Origin: Desulfacinum hydrothermale DSM 13146
GTDB lineage: Bacteria; Desulfobacterota; Syntrophobacteria; Syntrophobacterales; DSM-9756
Direction: 5' to 3'
DNA: 64,000 bases
Assembly (NCBI RefSeq): GCF_900176285.1
Contig: NZ_FWXF01000012.1
Span: 1-64,000, forward strand
The notes below the pieces were generated by a model. It was not told where the DNA came from. It saw only the letters and a program-made list of their open reading frames with translations, and did no database searches. The position numbers and the translations under genes are program-made. Positions 1 through 6,762 of this stretch are shown here, piece after piece (positions within the stretch are counted from its first letter, which is position 1; each line of letters opens with the position of its first letter).

Positions 1-63
1 TGGTCGGCCGACAAGGCGATGCGCGGCATGCGCAAAGCCGCCGCCATGGCCAAGGCCGCGTAG
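1..63 (+). CDS. C-terminal end of an unidentified protein (5' truncated by window)
   Basis: An open frame enters from the left edge and ends at a TAG at 61-63. The 20 visible residues are basic and alanine-rich (WSADKAMRGM then RKAAAMAKAA). They are too few to assign a family. The stretch that follows is GC-rich, non-coding and contains a strong inverted repeat, so this could be the tail of a mobile-element protein, but nothing seen here proves that. Confidence 0.3.
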   Translation, partial: WSADKAMRGMRKAAAMAKAA

Positions 64-656
64 AAACAGGTTGCGGGCGCTCCATGCCCCATTGGAGAAA
101 TCCTGACGCGCCGTGAAGGCCCGCAGGCATACTCGAGGTCCCGGACCGCCCGCTTCTCTAGGGTAGCACCCTACCAGCGGCGAGGCAACCTGGAGCCCGG
201 AGCCCCCGCCGGAGGCACCCGTATGCCCATCGCCCGCGCTAATGGCGCCTCGTCGCGCGCAGATCGCGTCAAGGGCGGTAAAGCCGGCGAGCGCAGCGAG
301 CGCACCCTTGACGCGGGCGAGCACGACGAGACGATCCGTACCGCGATGGGCCGGCGGCTCGCAGGCGCGGGCATTCGCCAGCGTAGGAGTCAGCCGACAT
401 GGGTGATGTCGCTTCAGGGTTGACATCCCTTATTGCATCTCCTTGGAAAATGAAAAAGGTGTCCGCACCCCCTCGGTGCAAGTCCCGCCCTGGATCGCAG
501 GTGAACGGGGTTCAGTCAAGAACCGAACCCATCGTCTTCCTTTCCCAATCGCGCAGCTCCATGGCCTTCGCGATCCACGGGACAGCGGGGCCAAAGCAGG
601 GAAAGGATCCGTTTTTCCGCAAGGGGCGGCCGAGCAGGCAAGGCGTCATGGAAAGA
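64..656. other. Non-coding stretch with a long inverted repeat
   Basis: No convincing gene is seen. Short frames overlap each other on both strands and none has a good ribosome-binding site. A perfect 10-bp inverted repeat (GCGTCAAGGG at 266-275 and CCCTTGACGC at 305-314) encloses a GC-rich 29-nt segment that can fold further. The stretch could be the non-coding end of a mobile element or a structured RNA; no family was recognised. Confidence 0.4.
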
Positions 657-1025
657 TCAAGCGTCCCGGCGTCTCGAGCGGGTTCGGGCCGGCGGGTAGA
701 CGGACACAAGTTGGCGGCGCTCCAGGATCATCCAATCGCAGCGGATTTCGTTTTCGGCGCTCATCAGGTAGGCATCTTCCACGCGCAGCGATTCCTTGTC
801 GAAACCGTCCAAAATCCCTTCCACTTCTTCCCCCGTGGTCAGGTGGAAGATGAGGCGGCGACCCAGCACGTCGTGCAGGAAGGTGCGACGGGATCGCCCG
901 TCCTCGGGCGGATTCGCAGCCTCGGTGCGATCCGACTCCATGGTTTTCTCCTGGGGTTTCTCGTCCTTTTGCACCACGGTAATGACGGTCTTGCCGTCTT
1001 TCTTTTCCACAACGATTCCGGACAT
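657..1025 (-). CDS. Sm-like (LSM/Hfq-fold) small protein
   Basis: A 122-residue protein. Residues about 47-112 look like an Sm fold: a short helix with LHDVLGRRL, then strand patterns FHLTTGEEVEGILDGFD and the following LRVEDAYL, ending in a strand with QLVSVYP. This matches the Sm1 pattern (hydrophobic-x-G-x-L-x-x-F-D) shared by Hfq and archaeal/eukaryotic LSM proteins, which bind RNA as rings. The first 45 residues are charged and look disordered, and the tail is arginine-rich (ARTRSRRRDA), which would suit RNA binding. The ATG at 1025 is chosen over an upstream TTG at 1043 because GGAGG lies nine bases ahead of it. It is not a canonical Hfq (no KHA-type Sm2 motif), so RNA binding is inferred from the fold only. 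Confidence 0.6.
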   Translation of the reverse strand: MSGIVVEKKDGKTVITVVQKDEKPQEKTMESDRTEAANPPEDGRSRRTFLHDVLGRRLIFHLTTGEEVEGILDGFDKESLRVEDAYLMSAENEIRCDWMILERRQLVSVYPPARTRSRRRDA

Positions 1026-1125
1026 GATCCGCACCCTCCGCAAAAGGGGAGACGCCCCGGGAGCCCTTCATGAAACGTTTTTTTGACGTTTAGCACAGGT
1101 TCGGCTCGTGAGCCAAGGCGCCGCG

Positions 1126-1243
1126 GGGGCGGGTTTCGAACCCGCCCCTACAAAGTTCAACAAACGTCACATAGCACAGTGGAATTTCAACCACTTAGAA
1201 ATCTCCCGAAAAGGCTGAAAGGCCATTGTCAGACAGCCTCCTG
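1126..1243 (-). repeat. Interspersed repeat copy 1 (inverted-end family)
   Basis: On the minus strand this starts with an end reading AGGAGGCTGTCTGACAATGG (at 1223-1242) and runs to a perfect palindrome GGGGCGGG-N-CCCGCCCC at 1126-1148. It is clearly similar over about 115 bp to the copy at 58951-59154, including the shared AGGCTGTCTGACAA, CCTTTCAGCCTTTTCGGGAG and AATTCCAC blocks. It fills the gap between the Sm-like gene and the membrane protein gene at 1309. Confidence 0.75.
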
Positions 1244-1308
1244 AGCATCACATCTTCTTATCGGTCGATGGCGGGAAAAACTTGAGATCGGGTCCCTGAC
1301 ACGGCCCT

Positions 1309-2430
1309 TCAGGCCGCCACGGGGTCGTCGTAACGCCCCGCACCCGGCTCACTGAAGAAGATGGCGTAGAGCACCGCCACGAAGCCGATCCAGGCCACGG
1401 GGGCCGCCATCGGCACCGTATAGCCCAGGGGCGCGGCGACCGCCACCGTCAGCCAGTGGCCCGCGATGAGCCGGCGGGAATGGAGGCGGATGGGAAAGTC
1501 ATGGTAGCGGCACAGCACCGTCAGTCCGCTCAGGTTCCACCCATACAGGGAGACCAGGGCGTGGAGCCGAAGCAGAAAAGCGCCGGTTTCGGGATCGTAG
1601 CGGCCGGCATAGTGCAGGGCAATGTAGGCGATGCCCGTAACGGCCGTGAAGAGCAGAAAGCAGATCCCCGAAGTGAGAAAATTCTTTTGCTGTTCGGGAA
1701 GCCCCAAACGGGTGTAGAGGCCGAAAATGAGCAGCACGCACAGGGTGAGCACCGAGGAGACCACCAGCTGCAGGCCGAAATAATCGAAGATGATGAAGAC
1801 GAAAAAGAGGATCACCCCCAGATTGACCGTCCAGAAGGCCACGTTTTTGAGAACGCGCACGGCCGAGGGAAACTGCTCGCGAATGAGGCGGAACATGACG
1901 GACATGGTGATGAGCGACAGGGGAAAGGAAAAACCCAGGAAGAAGGATCTCAGTTCCAACCGGGGCCAATGGACCCAGTGGAAAAAGTGGTTGTTCAAAA
2001 TCACCACCCCCGAGAGGAAGAGGCCGATGGAAAGGCAGAGCAAAGAGGCCTGGTGAAACTTTCGGGCCACCCGAACCCGAAGATCGAAAAAGTCTCTGGG
2101 AAAGACCCCGAAGACCCGCCAGCGAAGGGTTTCCACGAGAGCGCTCAAGGCCCAGGCAAGGGGAACGCACAGAGCGTACAGGGAAAAGAAAGCGGCCAAG
2201 GCGTAGGCCATCGACATTACCAGAAAGACGGTGCCTCGCCATGTCAGGCGGTCCCGCCCTTCCGAGTGATAGACCAGGATCGTACCGCCCGCGCACAGAT
2301 TGAAAAGGAAGATATGGAGACGCTCCAAGGGCATGGGAGCGGTCCCCCCGGCCCACCAGCGATCCAGGAATCCAAAGCCCAGAGCCAAGCTCATGAGCAC
2401 GAAGAAGGTCCATCGAAGCGAACGGGACAC
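1309..2430 (-). CDS. Polytopic inner-membrane protein, possibly haem-binding (NnrS-like look)
   Basis: 373 residues, strongly hydrophobic throughout, with about nine to ten predicted membrane spans. The GTG start at 2428-2430 has AAGGAAAAAAC directly upstream. Conserved-looking polar points inside spans are LHIFLFNLCAGG near residue 38, ARKFHQASLL near 145 and LHALVSLYGWNLSGLTVL near 300. Histidines followed by a Y/F-G-W pattern in a span recall NnrS and haem-copper oxidase subunit I families, where they bind haem. That resemblance is weak, so haem binding is a suggestion only. The gene stands alone between a repeat and a non-coding gap, with no partner genes that fix its role. Confidence 0.5.
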   Translation of the reverse strand: MSRSLRWTFFVLMSLALGFGFLDRWWAGGTAPMPLERLHIFLFNLCAGGTILVYHSEGRDRLTWRGTVFLVMSMAYALAAFFSLYALCVPLAWALSALVETLRWRVFGVFPRDFFDLRVRVARKFHQASLLCLSIGLFLSGVVILNNHFFHWVHWPRLELRSFFLGFSFPLSLITMSVMFRLIREQFPSAVRVLKNVAFWTVNLGVILFFVFIIFDYFGLQLVVSSVLTLCVLLIFGLYTRLGLPEQQKNFLTSGICFLLFTAVTGIAYIALHYAGRYDPETGAFLLRLHALVSLYGWNLSGLTVLCRYHDFPIRLHSRRLIAGHWLTVAVAAPLGYTVPMAAPVAWIGFVAVLYAIFFSEPGAGRYDDPVAA

Positions 2431-2778
2431 GTTTTTTCCTTCTTTTCTTGCGGAAGTTTGCTTGCAGGAGACGGCCCGGTTGCCTGAAAGATTTTCAAAA
2501 ACCCGCCTGAGAGCGCTTTTTCTCCCGTGGGAACATGCCTCCGCGATTCACGGGCGGTTCACGAACCCCGCCCCTCCAGATGACGCCGCCGCATGGCGAA
2601 AACGCCGCAGAACCTGACATAAGGCGAGAACATCTTGTGTCATGGCCGGGCCGGGGACATCCGGTGTTATGTGAACGAACCGTTCTTCGGACTCCTGGCG
2701 GAGTGGCCTCCTGGGCCGCAATCCGGATCGTCGGCCGGCCGGCCCTTGGGAAATCGGCCCGTCCCGGGTGCCATCTTT
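2431..2778. other. Intergenic gap, no gene seen
   Basis: No frame here has coding character or a ribosome-binding site. A partial copy of the GC palindrome used by the interspersed repeats (CGGGCGGTTCACGAACCCCG then CCCC) is at about 2550-2573. The stretch also holds the promoter region for the membrane protein at 1309-2430. Confidence 0.45.
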
Positions 2779-4215
2779 TCATTCCTGCTCTGTTACCGGA
2801 TTTTTCCCGGCAGTGCGCCCCAAAAGCGCCGCCAGGGCCTGCCCCAGATCTGGATACCGGAAACGGTACCCGGTGGCAAGAAGCCGCCTGGGAAACACCC
2901 GAGCGCTCGAAAAGAGGATCTCCCGGCCCTTTTCGCCCATGGCAGTCCCCACGATCCTTTCCGGAATCCGCACCACGACGCAGCCGCCCAGGACCTGTCC
3001 CAGCGTCCGCACACATTCTTCCTGGCGCACCGGTTGCGGGGCCGTCACATTGACCGGCCCCTGGACCGATTCCGTGCACAGGGCATGATAGATTGCTCCG
3101 ACCACGTCGTCCACATGGACCCAACTCCAGAATTGCCGGCCGGAACCGAAGACGGGGACCACTCGGCATCGCGCGGCGGGAAGAAGCTCCGCCAGGGCGC
3201 CGCCCCGGGGCGTGAGGGCGATGCCGATGCGCACCCGCACCAACCGGCCGGCTCCCTCAAAGGCTTGCGCCGCTTCTTCCCACCGACGGCAGACCTGGCT
3301 CAGAAAGCCCGTCCCCGGGGGATCCTCCTCCATGAGCAGCCGATCGCCTCGGCCACCGTAAATCCCCACCGCCGAAGCGCTCACCAACACCCGCGGCGGC
3401 TCTTTCATCCGCGCCATGGTCTCCGCCAGGAACCGGGTGGGACGAGTGCGGCTTTCCAGGATCCGACGCTTTTTCCCCTCCGACCATCGGCCTGAGCCGA
3501 TGGGATCCCCGGCCAGGTGGATCACCGCATCCACGGAACCCAGGGCGTCCACGTCCAGAACCCCCGCGTAGGGATCCCAGAAAACCTCCCCTTGTCCGGG
3601 CTTGGGCCGGCGGCGCACCAGCCGGACCACTTCATGACCGGCTGCGGTAAGAAACGGCACCAGGTGGGATCCAATGACGCCGGCCGATCCCGTCACCACG
3701 ACCCGAAGGGGCGGGACGCCGTACTGCCGAATGAGCCGTATGTCTTCCACGAGGGTTCGATAGCGATACCGGAAGGTGCCCTCCAGGCGGCGGCGAACGT
3801 GCATGTCCAGCCGGTCGCGCAGCCAGCGGGGGCCTCTCAGGCGGTACCGCACCTCATCCGTCAGGAGGGTTTCCCCCGGGTTCAGCGCCTCGAAATGGTG
3901 TTCGTGCCGCCAGGAGGCAAAAGGTCCCGACACCTGCTCGTCCACGAAAAGCCGCGGGGGATCGCACACGGTATGGCGCGCGTGCCAGCCCAGGGGAACC
4001 GGCCCCAGCCAGACCCGCAGGAAAGCCTCCGCTCCGGGCTCGATTCCCCCGGAGCGTTTCCGCACCTCCACCCTTTCCCACGGCGGCGTGAGCCGTTCCA
4101 GGGCGCCGGGCCGTGCGTGCCAGTGAAAGACCTCGTCCCGGGGCGCCGGCACCACGCAGGACGTTTTCAAAAGCCGAACGGACGCCCGCTTGCGCCTTCC
4201 AAAGTCCCCTTCCAT
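2779..4215 (-). CDS. SRPBCC domain fused to TIGR01777-family NAD(P)-binding epimerase
   Basis: 478 residues. The N-terminal part (about 10-160) is an SRPBCC/polyketide-cyclase-like ligand pocket with the usual PAPRDEVF opening and the GPFASWRHEHHFEAL block. The rest (about 170-478) is a short-chain epimerase of the YfcH/TIGR01777 group: VVTGSAGVIGSHL at 173-185 is the Rossmann glycine loop, followed by VIHLAGDPIGSGRW, SASAVGIYG and WSWVHVDDVV. This two-domain layout is common in the family; its substrate is not established. The open frame continues upstream to 4425, but that part is antisense to tRNA-Glu and its terminator, so the ATG at 4215 (AGGGAC upstream) is used instead. Confidence 0.85.
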   Translation of the reverse strand: MEGDFGRRKRASVRLLKTSCVVPAPRDEVFHWHARPGALERLTPPWERVEVRKRSGGIEPGAEAFLRVWLGPVPLGWHARHTVCDPPRLFVDEQVSGPFASWRHEHHFEALNPGETLLTDEVRYRLRGPRWLRDRLDMHVRRRLEGTFRYRYRTLVEDIRLIRQYGVPPLRVVVTGSAGVIGSHLVPFLTAAGHEVVRLVRRRPKPGQGEVFWDPYAGVLDVDALGSVDAVIHLAGDPIGSGRWSEGKKRRILESRTRPTRFLAETMARMKEPPRVLVSASAVGIYGGRGDRLLMEEDPPGTGFLSQVCRRWEEAAQAFEGAGRLVRVRIGIALTPRGGALAELLPAARCRVVPVFGSGRQFWSWVHVDDVVGAIYHALCTESVQGPVNVTAPQPVRQEECVRTLGQVLGGCVVVRIPERIVGTAMGEKGREILFSSARVFPRRLLATGYRFRYPDLGQALAALLGRTAGKNPVTEQE

Positions 4216-4236
4216 GTTTCGTCCCTGTGTTCCCAA

Positions 4237-4268
4237 CGAAAAAGGGCCCGGGATTTCTCCCGAGCCCT
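4237..4268 (-). terminator. Rho-independent terminator of tRNA-Glu
   Basis: Read on the minus strand: AGGGCTCGGGA, a short AAA-type loop, TCCCGGGCCCT, then TTTTT. The stem is ten base pairs with one G-U pair. It lies just after the tRNA-Glu 3' end and before the epimerase start at 4215. Confidence 0.85.
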
Positions 4269-4279
4269 CGGATTGTCGG

Positions 4280-4357
4280 TGGCGTCCCCAGCCGGATTTG
4301 AACCGGCGTTGCCGGCGTGAAAGGCCGGTGTCCTGGACCGGGCTAGACGATGGGGAC
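4280..4357 (-). tRNA. tRNA-Glu (UUC), CCA encoded
   Basis: On the minus strand the acceptor arm GTCCCCA pairs with TGGGGAC, the anticodon loop reads CTTTCAC between CCGGC-type stem arms, giving anticodon UUC, and the T arm is GCCGGTTCAAATCCGGC. The discriminator is G at 4283 and CCA is encoded at 4280-4282. Promoter and terminator flank it, so it is a one-gene transcription unit. Confidence 0.95.
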
Positions 4358-4372
4358 ACGCAACGTTCGGCG

Positions 4373-4401
4373 TCTATACCAGGACCCCTCGGGCGTGTCA
4401 A
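4373..4401 (-). promoter_or_regulatory. Promoter of tRNA-Glu
   Basis: On the minus strand TTGACA (4396-4401), a 17-base spacer, and TATAGA (4373-4378). The tRNA 5' end follows 15 bases after the -10 box. This is a near-consensus sigma70 promoter. Confidence 0.85.
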
Positions 4402-4534
4402 GCCCTTTTTCTCGCTACGGTCCATCTCTTGGGCACCTTTGCCGCGGCATCGCAGGGAGCCTCGTATCCAGCATGAGCTGGATCATCGCCCTGGGGGATC
4501 CACCGGGCGGCCGAAGCAAGGCCGCACACGGTGC

Positions 4535-5155
4535 CTACAGGGTTTCAAAGGCTACCACCTGGTCGAAGCCGTAACGCTGCTGGCGGGGAAAGGAGGGCCA
4601 GCCGGGCGCCGGTGTGCCGATGGAGAGGAGGAAGGAGAGAATCCAGGGCGGTTTCACACCAATAAGTTCGCTCACGGCCTTTTTGTCGAAGCCGATCATG
4701 GGAGACGTGCCATAGCCCAGGCCCCAGGCGGCCAGCATCAGGGTCATGGCAGCGAAGCTGGAATTTCGGATGGCAAACTCGTGCTTTTCGTAGTCCGTGG
4801 GATAAACCTCGCCCACCGCTTTCATCCACCGCTCATGGGTGGCCCGATCAATGATCCCGTTGGCTTCCCACTGGTCGAAGACTTCCTTCTTGTTGGCGTG
4901 CGGATCGGTATTTCCCAGGACGCAGATCAAGGCCGACGCATCCGTGATCTTCGGCTGGTCCCACGCCAGTTTCCGGATGGCGGCCCGTTTCTCCTCATCT
5001 TCGATGACCAGAAACTTCCAGGGCTGCAGGTTCCAGGAGGACGGAGCCTGGACGGTCAAGGCGAAAATCTTTTCCCAATCGGCCCGGGGAATGCGCAGCC
5101 CGGGTTGGTACTCCTGTACACTCCGGCGGGTTTCGATCGCTTCGAACAAATCCAT
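4535..5155 (-). CDS. Nitroreductase-family FMN oxidoreductase
   Basis: 206 residues, full length for the nitroreductase fold. The N-terminus IETRRSVQEYQPG is the typical FMN-phosphate-binding start (R-R-S-V/I), followed by QAPSSWNLQPWKFLVIED, the second flavin-contacting block, and GYGTSPMIGFD near the C-terminus. Such enzymes form homodimers and use NAD(P)H to reduce nitro compounds, quinones or flavins; the true substrate cannot be told. The ATG at 5155 has AAGGAG at good distance. Its 3' end faces the promoter of tRNA-Glu across about 130 bases. Confidence 0.9.
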   Translation of the reverse strand: MDLFEAIETRRSVQEYQPGLRIPRADWEKIFALTVQAPSSWNLQPWKFLVIEDEEKRAAIRKLAWDQPKITDASALICVLGNTDPHANKKEVFDQWEANGIIDRATHERWMKAVGEVYPTDYEKHEFAIRNSSFAAMTLMLAAWGLGYGTSPMIGFDKKAVSELIGVKPPWILSFLLSIGTPAPGWPSFPRQQRYGFDQVVAFETL

Positions 5156-5738
5156 GTTTCCGACTCCTTTCCGTTGGCTGATGTTTCCACCTTGAACAAG
5201 GGGCCATGCATGCCGGCGTGGCGGCGTATGCCACCCTTCCGGCGCTCGGCTTCATGTCGCCTTCCCGCCGGCAGGGCTTTGGCCGCCGCCGTCCGCCGGA
5301 CCAAGGAACTCAACGCCGGGCTTTCGGCCAGCGACACCCGGCGGCCGATTTTCCCGGCCTTCCGGCATCAGGCCCAGTCCCACCCAATCATTGACGATGG
5401 TAACCATCATGACCGATCAAGGACACAGCGCCCGATACAAAAAGGCAAATCCACCGCAACCTGGGATCCAATCCCCCGGCCGCCTGTCTGTTCAAAGAAG
5501 ACGGCCCAGGTGACATGGGCAAGCGGTTTTTTCTCAAGAAGGTCGGAGGAAACAAGGAGGGGGAACTTGTGGCACAGCTTGGCCGGAAGGTCTAAGCGAT
5601 CCGATGGGAAGAACCGGAAGCCAAGGAATAGGTGGTCTTTTTTGAAATGGAAAAAGAACCACCCCGGATCGGTTCGGGCACGAAAGAGTAGCAGCGCATG
5701 CTATCGGCTGGAGACCCCGGCGGGACGCCCCGGTCGCA
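5156..5738. other. Intergenic stretch, possibly with decayed coding sequence
   Basis: No intact gene. On the plus strand a frame through about 5450-5590 reads like protein (IHRNLGSNPPAACLFKEDG, then MGKRFFLKKVGGNKEGELV) before a TAA at about 5593-5595. The same frame then continues as RWEEPEAKE-stop-VVFFEMEKEPPRIG-stop. This coding-like text broken by stops may be a dead gene remnant. The upstream part (5156-5400) holds the promoter side of the nitroreductase. Confidence 0.4.
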
Positions 5739-6521
5739 TCACGATCCGAAGAGTTCTTTCAGCAGATCCGTGGTGCGCTTGGCTGGGTTCCGGCGGATGG
5801 CCGCCTCTTCCTTTCCCATGTAGTAGAAGATCCCGTCCATGGCCTTTTCCGTCACGTATTCCGTGAGATTGGCCCGGGCGTCTGGAACGAACGGCACGGA
5901 CTGATATTCCTTCATGACACGATCGTAGCTTTGGAGCGCATCCACCTCCAGCAGGCTTTCCGACACAATGGGGCTCATCTCCTGAGCCAGGGGCTTGGAC
6001 ATCTTGGAACGGAAATAGCGGGTGGCTGCATCGTCCGGCCCCTCGTAAATCTTTCTCACATCCTCCAGGGTCATCCCGCGAATGGCATCCAAGAAAAGGT
6101 CCTTGGCCTTGGGCGCGGCCGCTTCCGCCGCCCTGTTGAGGCGCAGTTCCAAATCGTCCAGCATCTGAGATTTGCCCACCTTGGAAAGCACCGAACGGAC
6201 CGTGTCGAGCTGTCCGGGAAGGGGGATGTGTACGGCTGGATCCAGATTGAACCCGTCGGGGTGTCCCAGGCGCGCCACCACGTTCTCCGAGGCCACCCGC
6301 AGCAGATCTTTCAGACCCGAAGAGATTCTTCCATCCGAGAGCCCCGACGATCCAGGCGGGGTCACGGTCGCTGCGCCGCCGAGAAAGCTCTTGCCCTTTT
6401 CAAGCCAGTTGGTGCCGGCCTGGCAGGGACTTTGCCCTAAAGCCGCCAGCAGGACACCGGCCAGGAGACAAAGCCCCCAAAACCTTGCGCATCTGGTTAG
6501 AAAAAATGCTTTGTCCCGCAT
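5739..6521 (-). CDS. DUF4197 family exported protein
   Basis: 260 residues. The N-terminus MRDKAFF... has a basic start, a hydrophobic run (WGLCLLAGVLLAALG) and a likely signal peptidase site before NWLEKGKSFLGG. The mature part has the DUF4197 pattern: SDGRISSGLKDLLRVASENVV, HIPLPGQLDTVRSVLSKVG, GMTLEDVRKIYEGPDDAATRYF and the C-terminal DGIFYYMGKEEAAIRRNPAKRTT. The family is exported and of unknown function. The ATG at 6521 (GAGGAG upstream) is preferred to the longer frame reaching 6743, which lacks a signal in its first 74 residues. It diverges from the histidine kinase. Confidence 0.85.
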   Translation of the reverse strand: MRDKAFFLTRCARFWGLCLLAGVLLAALGQSPCQAGTNWLEKGKSFLGGAATVTPPGSSGLSDGRISSGLKDLLRVASENVVARLGHPDGFNLDPAVHIPLPGQLDTVRSVLSKVGKSQMLDDLELRLNRAAEAAAPKAKDLFLDAIRGMTLEDVRKIYEGPDDAATRYFRSKMSKPLAQEMSPIVSESLLEVDALQSYDRVMKEYQSVPFVPDARANLTEYVTEKAMDGIFYYMGKEEAAIRRNPAKRTTDLLKELFGS

Positions 6522-6762
6522 CCGTATCTCCTCTATAAAAAAGGTTACCGTGGTGGGCGGTGACGTCCGTCGATCTGGTTGATTATATGTTGGTATGGTG
6601 AGATGGCAATGGATAAATGACTTCGCCAGGCACCCCACGTGATCCCATTGAGCCGCCTGCCCCTGATGCCGCCCGAAAGTTCCCAGGTAAGATAGGCCAC
6701 GACCTGGCCCCTTGGGATCATTTGGAACACAACCGCCGGCCAACGAGAAAGGAGCTCTCGCG

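Noticed and set aside
440-520. Group II intron end (GGTGCAAGTCC-type text near 474)
   Set aside because: The text is short, no domain V hairpin and no reverse-transcriptase frame were found nearby.
4216-4425. N-terminal extension of the SRPBCC-epimerase frame by 70 residues
   Set aside because: It covers the antisense of the terminator and of tRNA-Glu; the extra residues (for example the SRRQRRFKSGWGRHRQ part) are tRNA read on the wrong strand.
4190-5866. A 558-residue plus-strand frame
   Set aside because: It runs through tRNA-Glu and antisense to the nitroreductase; no family features.
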